Notes under the pieces: generated by a model
The model's database searches: none
What the model was told of the DNA's origin: nothing
The model's input: only the letters and a program-made list of their open reading frames with translations
Shown: positions 50,101-60,016 of the stretch, piece by piece
How positions within the stretch are numbered: the stretch's first letter is position 1
How the letters are laid out: every line of letters begins with the position of its first letter
Program-made: the position numbers and the translations under genes
Assembly: GCF_040954835.1 (NCBI RefSeq)
Contig: NC_090711.1
Span: 2,425,501-2,489,500 of the forward strand
Direction: 5' to 3'
Origin: Lepisosteus oculatus
Taxonomy: Eukaryota > Chordata > Actinopteri > Semionotiformes > Lepisosteidae
DNA length: 64,000 nucleotides

Positions 50101-50182
50101 GCACTGTATCAGGGTTGAACAGCTGCTTAATTTCCTGTGAGATGGTCGGGTTGGCAAGACGGAGATGCTGAGATGCTGAGCC
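47150..50182 (-). other. Probable SOX12 3' UTR and flank
   Basis: SoxC genes commonly carry long AT-rich 3' UTRs, and this 3-kb stretch downstream of the SOX12 stop has no coding signal on either strand. Candidate minus-strand AATAAA signals lie at 49738-49743 (proximal) and 47297-47302 (distal, in very AT-rich DNA with ATTTA-type motifs). A C-rich run lies at 49923-49955. Which signal is used cannot be decided from sequence alone. Confidence 0.4.
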
Positions 50183-51280
50183 TCAGTAAGTAAATACCAG
50201 GTCAGAAATGCTGGGCACGAGCAAGTCCCCGGAAATCATCTCGTTCACCTCCGGCGTGCAGTAGTCTGGGAAGTCAAAGTGTGATCCTGAGTTTGCATGG
50301 AAGGCGTCGAAGTCCTTGTCCAGGGAAGAGCAGTCCATGGGCAGGCTGTCGAAGCTGGCGTTGGAGATGATGTGCAGTATCTCCTCGTCTAGCTCCTCGT
50401 CGGAGGAGGAGGACGAGGAGGACACGAGGGACGAGGAGCTGGTGGAGGTGGGTGTAGAGGACCTGCCGCCCACAGGTGCTCTGTGATCAGCCAACTTGGG
50501 CTCGCGGGGGGCCCGACAGACGTCCTCTGTCGCCGTGACGTCTGGCAGGGCGATGAGGCAGGAAGGCTGAGAAACGGGAGCCTCGCTTTTGATCTGAGCA
50601 GCCACTGGCCTGTCCGCTGCATGCCCCTGAGGTTCCTGCTGGTGATAGGAGCTGAGGACAGGCTTTGGTGCCTCTTGATCATCCTTCTGACCTGCTGGGC
50701 TCAAGAGCTTTACATCCATGGCATCGTCTTCACTTTCGCCCCTGTCATAGCTGTTGTGTTTATTGCCAGTAAGGTTCACTTTGTGTTTGGAAGCAGAGGT
50801 TTTGATTTTGAGCACCTTGCTGGTGGTTGTGCGGCTGGGGTAAGACTTGTTCTTGGGGGAGACCTTTTCTCCAGCTTTGATGGACCCTGAAGACTTGCTC
50901 TTCTTCCTGGGTCGGTACTTGTAGTCGGGGTAGTCGGCCATGTGCTTCAGTCTCAGCCGCTCCGCCTCCTTGATGAAAGGGATCTTCTCGTAGTCCGGCA
51001 GGAGCTTCCACCTTTTGCCCAGGCGCTTGGAGATCTCCGCGTTGTGCATGTCCGGCCACTGTTCCATGATTTTCCGCCTCTCGATCTGTGACCAGACCAT
51101 GAAGGCGTTCATGGGCCTTTTGATGTGCCCGGTTGGAGTCTTGCACCAGTTGGGGTCCTTGCTGGAGGGGACGCACCCGAAAACCTCATCCCCTTCCTCG
51201 GGTCCCAGTCCCGCGAAAGCGTCTTGGGTCGAACCGCTTCCCATGGTCATGGAGTGTTTGTGTCCTCTTTGCTGAACCAT
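50183..51280 (-). CDS. SOX12: SOX12, SoxC-group HMG-box transcription factor
   Basis: This 365-residue nuclear protein binds the minor groove through an HMG box and activates transcription; SoxC proteins act in neural and mesenchymal progenitors. The start MVQQRG is the SoxC/SOX12 N terminus. The HMG box covers about residues 52-122 ([12 protein letters not shown] at 53-64, [16 protein letters not shown] at 112-127). Within it, [18 protein letters not shown] carries the W at residue 75 typical of SOX12, where SOX4 and SOX11 have S. A basic region follows (123-170), then an acidic patch (EDD, 184-186), a serine-rich run (273-293), an EELDEE stretch, and the SoxC transactivation domain at about 332-365 ([11 protein letters not shown] ... 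SDLVFTY). The frame is uninterrupted, as expected for SoxC genes; the stop is TGA at 50183-50185. It is somewhat longer than human SOX12 (about 315), mainly in the linker. NRSN2 lies downstream on the same strand, as in human. SOX4 or SOX11 is unlikely given the W and the N terminus. Confidence 0.97.
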   Translation of the reverse strand: MVQQRGHKHSMTMGSGSTQDAFAGLGPEEGDEVFGCVPSSKDPNWCKTPTGHIKRPMNAFMVWSQIERRKIMEQWPDMHNAEISKRLGKRWKLLPDYEKIPFIKEAERLRLKHMADYPDYKYRPRKKSKSSGSIKAGEKVSPKNKSYPSRTTTSKVLKIKTSASKHKVNLTGNKHNSYDRGESEDDAMDVKLLSPAGQKDDQEAPKPVLSSYHQQEPQGHAADRPVAAQIKSEAPVSQPSCLIALPDVTATEDVCRAPREPKLADHRAPVGGRSSTPTSTSSSSLVSSSSSSSDEELDEEILHIISNASFDSLPMDCSSLDKDFDAFHANSGSHFDFPDYCTPEVNEMISGDLLVPSISDLVFTY

Positions 51281-52130
51281 GATGCACGAGCGAGCTCTAG
51301 GCCTTCAAGGTGCCGCAGGAGCGGGCCATGCTCGGCGCCCCTTCTCTCCCTCTCGGTCTCGGTCCCTCTCCCGCGGGGACAGCCCTCGCCTCAGCCGCCT
51401 TGCCCCCTGACAACCAGAGAAAGGGCTTAGTGCCATTACAGGGTATTTAAGCACACAGCAGCCCCGCCAGCCCCCCGCCTGCAGACAGCTGTTGACAGTT
51501 CAGTCTCACCCCCCCCCTTCACTGTGCCACATTCACACAAACATTTTGGGAGCTCATATCCCTGCACAATGTAAAGCAGCACATGCACGGGAGCCCTCTT
51601 AACCCACCCTCCCTCCCACCACTCCCCACCCACCACCCCCTTCATAAATAAATAAAGAGACTTAGACACCACATGTTAGAAATGTGCAGAGATGAATAAC
51701 ATCCAGATCTTACCGGTGATTCAGTAGGGTTAGAGAGCACTCCTCCCGGGTAGTAAGCACGGTGCTGGAAACAAGTGTCCTTCCCAGTGGCTTTGCATGA
51801 GCTCTCAGGATGTCCACTCGCTAACTGTGAGGGAGGTCGGGTGTTGGGGAGGGGGAGTGTAGTCTACTGCTCCGGCGTCTGTGTCTGAATCAGCTCAGCT
51901 GTCCTGCGCTGTGTGCATGTAGCCCTCTCCTGGCACTCGTTCTGCCTCATGCCTCTCTCTCCCTCTCTGTCTCACTCACTCGCGCGCGCACACACACACT
52001 GCCTGCTGTCTCTCCAGCCCAGTCCCTCCTCGCAGAGCCAGCCTCTCTGTCTGCTGCTCTATAAACCCTCACTGTAAACAGCTCAACCTTCCCTGACAGA
52101 CTCCTCCCCCATCCCCCCACCGCCTCCACC
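51281..52130 (-). promoter_or_regulatory. SOX12 5' UTR and putative promoter
   Basis: Sequence immediately upstream of the SOX12 start codon. On the minus strand, GGGTTTATAGAGC (about 52057-52069) could serve as a TATA-like element. It is preceded by G-rich boxes in a C-rich plus-strand stretch at about 52095-52140, and would place a start site near 52030. A donor CCG|GTAAGA (GT at 51713-51712) and an acceptor GGTTGTCAG (AG at 51408-51407) would define a 307-bp 5' UTR intron. Human SOX12 is regarded as a single-exon gene, so this intron is only a candidate. Confidence 0.35.
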
Positions 52131-54559
52131 TCCACCCAGCCTCAGCGACTGCATGTGGGGGAGAAAGTTTCTGCAACAGAGACACGGAGACATGGGGAAG
52201 ACAGACACAGAGAGAGAGGATCTAGCGAAATGCACCTGCATTGCAAATGCAGGAATAGACGCTGTGTACGTTGAATGCATAAACACTGCTACCAGCTGCC
52301 CTGTCCATGTGAGTTTCTTCTTACTGCCTTTTTTGAGACTTATATCCCACATGAGCCAAGGGAGAGGGAGTCATTACTAAACCCGTATTTTGAGGACTGT
52401 ACGCTGTGGCAATGACAGAATCACAGCCTTAAGGAGGCAGAAATCTGATAAAATTATCTTTAGATTTTTTTGCAGTTTTTATGCTGAATAATACATGGGT
52501 TCACCACAGGTTTATGGTCCAAATGTCCCTAATAAGCCGCATTTTATGGATATATTCCATCTATCTAGGTGTATGTGCATGAAGTCCACATGCATACCAT
52601 ACATAGCCTGCTAGCCCAGACAGAAAGCATAAATAATGCCCTGTCTGTCTCTTACACTGAGGTGATCTCTTTATCTGACAAAGACACTCTGACGCAGGTG
52701 AAATATTCTTCGCCTGCAGCTGTTGCCATTAATTTGATTAAAGTTTTCAAATGAAGAATTTCAATTAAGAAGTAATCTTGGGGCTACATGAATAAGAAAT
52801 TGTGCCAAGTCACTATTAACATTTGAATGCCAAATGTGAGATAGAATGAAAAATGGAGCTTGATGTCCTAGCATGACATTGGTTCTGTCATTAAACCTTC
52901 CAGAAAATGGACAATTATTATGAAGGATCTCTTAGCTAAGCAGAGCACAGGGCTGAATGTCTTAGCTAAGAATGTGCTGTGTCCCGAAATGGCACCAGCT
53001 GATCAAGTCTTAACTCCTGCGATCTGACTCTGCATTCAACGAGAGAAAGCAACGTGAGAGGTCTTTAAACGTACCGTATAAAATCATCTGAGATCAAAGC
53101 GAATATTTGTCTTTATTTAGTCACTATCGAGGGAAGGTTTCATTTTTACTTCCTTGATTTTCTTTTTTGCTCCATGCTCTTCCAACTACAGTCAACGCGG
53201 GTCACGCCGGTTTACTGATATTTGGAAAAAAAAATTAAAGTAGAAAGTGGTGTACTATGGAATGGGACTCTTGTGTTCTTTCCAATCATTTACACCCGTG
53301 CCTCACTTGGCGAACGTAATTCGCTCTCGGAAGTCGGGGTTCAGAGAGTCGCCCAGCGATTCAGAGATTCGCCCAGTCTCTGACAGAGACTTGAATCGTC
53401 CAAGTAGAATGTTTATAATATTGACCCTGTTCACGCCTAGCTCAGAAGTTAGATAGGCGCGTTAAAATCTGTCGGACGCAGGGGCGCTCAGGACCCTGAT
53501 GGGAGACGTCACGCTTCGAGAATGACGTTTTCGGTTCAGGTTCGAAGGAGACACCTTTCGTTGTAATGGAAATCCCATCCTAAGCACGAAAAACAGGTAT
53601 GAAAACGCTTCGTCACACTTGTTTATAGGCCTCGGGATGGTTGTATTTTCTTTCCTTTTTTGCTCCGAATTGATGTTTCCTGACATATGTGCCGCCTTCC
53701 CAAAAGCTGTGTTCTAAAAGGTTCCTCTGTCTCCCACCATTGAGCCACAGACACCGCAGAAAGAATGATGTATTCGCACAAAATATATCAACAACAGCAA
53801 ACGCCAGCCGTTGGAAATGAGCAGAAGTCCGGACAGTTTTAAGATCTGCGTGTGCAATCAGGTCGGGGGTGGTTCTGCTCCGTGTGCGGCATTTTTACAC
53901 CCCCGGCGAAAAGCTACAGGAAACGCACCTTGGGCCGCTGGGCTGGGCTTTTCATTTAATCAGCCCCGCAAATGTTTACGTTTAAGCACGTCGTCTGAGC
54001 AAAAGCAGACTGGCAGCCCGAGGCAATGGTCGCCCTGCTGTCGGGCAGGCTAGACGGCGGCAGTCGTTCGCTGACGGAGGCTGTGCAATTACGCCACAAC
54101 ACGCTTGTCTGGGAGCGACATTAAAAATGGACGCGATCCTCGAGGAACGGATCCCAGCCTGGTCAGTCTCCCATTTTGCATCACTGGCTCGCTGATTAGT
54201 GGAAATTGCTTGCATGCCTGTAGCTTATTCTTTTACACCATTCATGCAGGGCTACACAAGTCAATCGCCCCTTTAATGGAATAGGTGTGAAATCGGTCCA
54301 CGATGTCTATGTGCAGTCCATCCCGGGGATTTGCAGTGCACAGAAATCCCATGAAAGGATGTGCGGTACTACATAGGATCTTTTAGTAGGTGCCAGGATC
54401 TCAGGCTGAGCTCGAGACATCTCTCTGGCGGGCACACATGTTGGCGCAGGGGGCGGTTGTGGTGGGTTGGCCAGCTCGCCAGCCTGGCAAAGTAGATGAA
54501 GGGAGGAAGGAATGGGAATGGGGGCGCGGCCAGCGCTCTCACACGGCTCGGCTCTGGTC
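52131..54559. other. Upstream flank of SOX12
   Basis: No coding signal. Distal SOX12 control elements may lie here but cannot be told from sequence alone. Confidence 0.5.
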
Positions 54560-54945
54560 AACCCTAAACCCACGTGTTGCTGCTCCTTGGCATCCTGTTC
54601 CAAACCTCCGCGCTTTCGCCTCCAATCCCTCTCTCTCTCCCTCCCTCCCTCGGTCTCTCACTCTCTCTCTCTCTCTCCCTCTGCCTGCATAGCTGTGTGA
54701 CTCTGACTCCTCTGCAGCCTGTGCCTCTGGACCTGCGCCCCAGCTCTCGGCCATGGCGGCGCTCCAGGAGCACGGGCCCTTCGCTCGGGCGTCCCGAGAG
54801 CTGCCCGCCAGAGGAGGAGGCAGCTGCCCGTGCTCTGAGAGCCGCACACCGCTGAAGAGCTCACAGGCGCCGTGAGCAGGAGTGAGACCGGCTTCAGACC
54901 TGGGCTTCCTGACTCCTGCCCTGTTGGGACGCTGACAGGTACGAG
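54560..54945 (+). other. Candidate CpG-rich first exon of an unidentified plus-strand transcript
   Basis: A GC-rich segment ends in a good donor (GCTGACAG|GTACGAG, GT at about 54939). It contains one ATG in good context (CCATGG, 54754), opening a 40-codon frame that closes with TGA before the donor, so this would be a 5' UTR or noncoding exon. It is divergent from SOX12 and about 3.4 kb upstream of it. No family resemblance was found. Confidence 0.3.
54620..54684 (+). repeat. Polypyrimidine (CT/CCCT)n tract
   Basis: CCCTCTCTCTCTCCCTCCCTCC followed by CTCT units. It lies within the candidate first exon region at 54560-54945. Confidence 0.85.
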
Positions 54946-57900
54946 AGGCAGCGATCACAAGGAAAGAGACGCCTCACTCTATTAGGGCCGTGTTAAGAGA
55001 GCTGATTTTGTTTTCGCTGTTACCGCCAGGGGTTCAGTTATTCCCTCGCACATCTGTATTTTGCCACGCAAGTCAGTGTTATTCTAATAAACCGGCTGAT
55101 TGGCGTGGCCATTCGCTGTTACTAAACCTTGAACAGCTGCCTCTGCACTGAGGCTTTTCTGAACTGTTTACTGTTACACTAAGGCTTCAGCTGAAGTCTA
55201 TTAGAATGCATAATTGCTCCTGTGCCTTTACGAAAATCAATACAATCACTTTTCATTAGATTTACAGATTGTTCCTTTTTTCTGGATTTGCTACGCGAGT
55301 TTGTGTGAGGCTGTATGGTTGAGATGGATTATGTTGCAGGTTTTTTTTTAATTTGATGGTAGCTGCTAGATTAGTAACCATGGGGACAAGTCAGTTATTA
55401 ACATCCCTAAGAGGAAGTGAAGGTTCCGTCAGGCACAGGCCCGAGATTCACTCACTTCCTATCGAGCTGGGTTATTTCAGGAATGCAGATGAGAGGCTCG
55501 AGCAGAGACTCTCCCTCCATGTGCTGTGGTTTCATGTCAGGGCTGTCGTCACCAGGTCCCTAACCCTACAGAGATTTGTCTCTCGCTTGGAAGACCAGGA
55601 ACTGCTCAGTACACCTCCGTGAAAGAGGCCTTTTCTGGCTGCTAATAAGGGTGTCGTGCTTCAGCCCTCGAGAAGAGTTTCTTAGCAGACTTGTATTAGT
55701 TCGAGTAGGCAGCTGCGTCAGCATGTGTGGGCTGAGAGGAACAAGTAAAGGTTTATTCCCTGCTGGAAAGGCAAGAAAGAAGGGTTGAAGGAGAAGGCTC
55801 CACAGCTGAAACGCTGTGTTTCTTTTCTTCTCTTTTCAGCAGGGAATGAACCTTTACTTGCTTCTTATCGGACTCGGCTGCCTTCGCTGCGCTCTGTGTT
55901 GAAGAGGATTCTGCATTTGTAATTCATGGGTTTCTGCAATTTTGTTGGCAGACGAGGGCTTGTTGTTTCTTGCGCATCTCGCGTTCTGGGTTTTGTTGAA
56001 AATGTGTCTTTTTAAAAGCTTTGGTGCTCCTTCCAAGAGCCCTTGTGCGAGAGGGTGACCAGCTGTGGCTGTCCAGCTGTGGCTGGCTGGACTGTAGAGC
56101 AGTAACTGGGTGAGCTAGAGTCTGTTAGGCACACGAAACAAAGCTTGCCACTGGCCTGGGAATGCAATCGGCCGATTGCTTGGCTTCTAATGGAATACAA
56201 ATTATTTTTCATACATTGATCAGACCAGCAGACAGAGCGATAGATAAGTAGATGTTGATGAGTGGGGTGTAGGGGCTGGACTGTTCTTGGCCCGCTGTGA
56301 TTCACAAGAAAACCCCTTTCTAATGAGGAAACTGCTGTCCGTCACCCTGTTCCCTTGCTTTCCTAGATCAGTGACGTACTGTAGGAAGGGCATTAAAAGC
56401 ACTTTAGACTGTGTTTAAAGGAGTGACAAGCCTCCGGTTTTACAGTTCCCCACATTGAAGCATTTGTAATCTGTAAGGGAGATGGGACCAGAAATGAAAA
56501 TAAGAGTATAAGACCAGTGTTAGCAGTGGGTTATTGAGGGGGATTTTTGGTACTTCGCTGGCAGTGAGTGTCAGTGGTCATTTTAAGCTTCCTGTTGGTC
56601 TCTGTGTTCCAACCATATAGCAATAAGGGCCCAAGGTGAGTTAACTTGTCATTTCTGTTGTGCTTTTTTAAAAACTTGCCCTTGTGCCCTTGCACAGCGG
56701 TTGAGAGTAACATGCCCAAAGTCTTCGGCTCTAAAACGCTAAGGCTGACGATGCTGAGTCCGGAGAGGACCGAGCAGAGCAGACAGCTGAGGAAAGAATG
56801 AGGAAGAGTAGAGTAGAGAACTGTCAGACTTCGGACCAAAGGTGAAGTAAGCCGCTCATGCAGGAAAGGTAGTCAAATCTTGAATTGCCCGCATCTTTAA
56901 GGCTTCCAAAAGAGGGAGAAGAAGTAAGTTGTTTTTCAATTCAGTTTCTCTTCAAAGTGTCTGGGTGACATTAATAAGTACACAAAATAAGCATCAGTTA
57001 CAGTACATGTCTGCTTTAATGGTTCCTGAAAGAGTTCAGGAGCTCACAAAGATGTAAGGCATGCAAGAGTTGAAGTGAACATCTGTAGCTGCTGAGGAAT
57101 TCGCATCTGTAAAACAAAATAATGTTGCTAAGAGCAGCATTGCCTGGCTAAACAAAATGTCCAAACCACAGTAAATATGCAGTTTAACATCCGACAGACT
57201 TTCTAATGCTTCTCTGAGAAGTGTTCTCATTTTCACAGGACTGCCTTCTGAAGTTCATCTGATATGCACAGTTCTGGCTGAATGCATACTTACTGGAAAA
57301 TAAACGAGATTCGAAGTGGCCAATGTGAGATACATACAGATGTTATTTACGTATTCTTTACACAACCAAGCATTAACAAACACACACATGAGCTCTTTAA
57401 TATGAAGTGCTGCTGTTGGTGTATTTCAATACAAAAGGCATGCAGGAAATGGCATAGCTTTGCTGCAGACTTCATTTCTTTAAATGAAAAAAAGAAATTA
57501 AAACATAGCAAGTGAAACTGGATTGGGTACTTACACGTACCATGTAAATGTCAAACTAGCTTAGCTCGGATTGCAGGCAGATATTTATATAGAAAGAAAA
57601 AAAAATAAAGAGGAAAACCTTTAAAACAACGCAGCTTGACAAGAATTGTGCTATTTCTAGCATGTCGGCCTGTGCAGTTTCCTGTTATAGTCTCTTAATA
57701 GGCTGCCTCCTCCAGCACATTGCTTAAAAAAACAGGTCACTGAGTGCACGTCAGAAATATTCAGTTTGACAAATATACTGACATTAGGCGGGCACAGCAA
57801 ACATGAGCACAACACAATAACCCTGCGACCTACTTCAGCCCAACCGAAATCCCACAGCAGACACGGCTTCTAATTACTGCTCTCGTTGGGGGGAATTGGA

Positions 57901-59830
57901 CCCCTTCCATCACACTGAGCAGCAGTGCTGTGGCTCTGTCTGGCAGATAAGGTCTTGCTTGCTCCATCGCGGAGAGCGATCATCTTCACAGGATTATACA
58001 CTGTCTGAAACCGCAGGCAGGGCCTTATCTCTCCACTCTGAAATCCCCCAAAATCCCCTCTTCCCGAGCGCTGGAGCTGGGCTTCGCTCTCTGCTTTGTG
58101 TTCCCTATCTTTGCGGTGCTTGCTTTCACCTCCTGGGAGAAGGTCACACTGTTCCCCCTTCTCCCCCTTCTGTTTTCTTCCCTGCAGCAGGAAAGATTCA
58201 GGCGCTACAGCTGACAATTACACATGGCAAGCGTTGCTATTTGTTGTGGACCTGGTGCTTCCAGTTGTCGAAATTCTGTATGAATTGCACAATAAGCGAT
58301 TTTGAGTTGAGAACCCATGTGAGCACCGTGCCAGTATTTCTGTATTTCTGTCCCCTCCATTCAGTTAGGCATCCGCTCACAAAGTTCCACACTGAAAATG
58401 AGAACCTAACCAATTCTGTTTTGCATTACTTCACACTAAATCTTAACTGAGTGTAATCCGTTCAAGTCCTAACAGACATGGCTTTCTCATGGGAGAGAGT
58501 ATATATATTTTCAGTAGTTCTTCTGAGTTTCTGCAAAGGATCGTTTCATGTAATGTACAGTACCTCAAACTACAGGTGCGTTGGTCCTGCCGTAGCATTG
58601 TGTATTGCTTGTGTTAAGCACATATTGTGCCTGATGTAGGGACGGGTTGTTTTGTGTATCCCTGTTGTTCAAAGGCGGTAAGCTTCTCTGGCGCTGGAGA
58701 AGTGGGATTATCTCGGGGCGTGCTTCTGCAACAGAGAGCGGAGAAGTCCAAGATCACGTTCCTCGCGAAGGCCTGACCTCTGACACCATTCCGGGAGCCC
58801 AGACGGCAGCCTGAAAAAAAATGAACCTGAACTCTCCGCCTCGCGGCCCCCGACCTGTGACCTCCATCACACGCCCTCCCCCCCGCAGGCCCGCTAGCAC
58901 CACATGTTCACTCCCCAGAACAGAGACTCAGCGGCAGCCCTCAGAGCAGGAAAGAGAGAGGAGAAAGGGAAATAATCTAAGGCTTAAATCAGGTGTTGGC
59001 AAAGCAAGATTTACACATCTCTTGAGTGCATGGTAAATTATCAAGGCATTAACAGAGTTTTAGCTTTTACCCTAATCTCTATCCCATTGATTTGAGGCTC
59101 AACTGGCGTGCCACGAATACAGTACGATACAAAATTTCCTTGATGAAAGCTCATTTATCATTTGTGAGTCTACGGCAATGGGCAGAGAAGAAATAACCTG
59201 ACCTCAGGTTTGCTTTGGTGGTGCAGCGCACGCTGTATTTTTAGCTCTGGGATTCGGCAGAGAGAGTTTCCAGGCTCTGTGGCCTCTGTCTGGGTTCTTT
59301 TCTTTCATCCCCGTGGCTCGGGGGGAGGCTTCAGACGCGTCTGTCTCAAGTCGGAAGACCAGGGATGTTTCAAATTCATCACCTGTTAGTCACCGCGCTG
59401 TTTTTTCACACCGCAAGGACCCCAGGCCACAAACAAGGAATCCAATTAATAACGAAGGGATGAAGTCATCCCGTGTGATGAGAGGGCCCCACCTTAGCTA
59501 GCTTATGACTCACTTCCTCACTTTGCCAGCAGGTGGCGTGCCAGGTGAGTGGGGGGCGACAGGTTGGCCCTCCTGCACCCGGGGGGGCCGGAACCGACTG
59601 CCTCTCTGGGAGTGGAGCAGAAGTGGGCGGCGCCGCCAGGCTACGGGACGCGTGGCGAAAGCAGGACAGATGCCGGAGCCCATCTGGGCGATCAGTAGTG
59701 GGGTTAAGGGCTGGCACGCGACCTCGTGCTGGCGGCGGGCAAGACGGGCGGCACCGGCAGTGCACCGAGCAAGCCGCCAGCGAGCTGGGAAAGTAGTTCA
59801 GGTGGGTTGCTGTGTCAGCATAGCCTGCAG
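54946..59830. other. Gene-free stretch apart from repeat copy 3
   Basis: Mostly AT-rich. No exon supported. Confidence 0.5.
55736..55860. repeat. Dispersed hairpin repeat family, copy 3 (fold-back)
   Basis: Perfect 12-bp inverted ends CAAGTAAAGGTT (55742-55753) and AACCTTTACTTG (55849-55860) enclose a second partial match: TATTCCCTGCTGGAAA on the left against TTTTCAGCAGGGAATG on the right. The plus-strand half carries GAAGGCTCCACAGCTGAAAC. The two arms are opposed copies of one unit. Confidence 0.8.
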
Positions 59831-60016
59831 GGGAATAAGCGAAGGTTTATTTCATCCTGAAAAGACAAGAGACGCAGTGTTTCTGCTGTGGAGCCTTCTT
59901 TTGCTGTGACACAACGTTTCGGCTGTGGAGCCTTCTTTTGCTGTGACACAACGTTTCGGCTGTGACGTTGTGTTTCTTTTCTTTTCTTTTCCGCATGGAA
60001 TAAACCTCTAGTTGGG
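59831..60016. repeat. Dispersed hairpin repeat family, copy 4 (fold-back with internal duplication)
   Basis: The left arm (AAGGTTTATTTCATCCTGAA) and right arm (CCGCATGGAATAAACCTC) are opposed. Between them a 37-bp segment starting GCTGTGGAGCCTTCTTTTGC and ending ACACAACGTTTCG occurs twice in tandem, followed by part of a third. The hairpin core is therefore present in more than one copy. Confidence 0.75.

Noticed and set aside
50389-51275. Five other open frames inside the SOX12 gene
   Set aside because: Shadows of the SOX12 coding sequence in other frames.
52057-52069. Plus-strand TATA box (CTATAAAC)
   Set aside because: No plus-strand gene starts here; the same bases may serve SOX12 on the minus strand, so it is noted there only as tentative.
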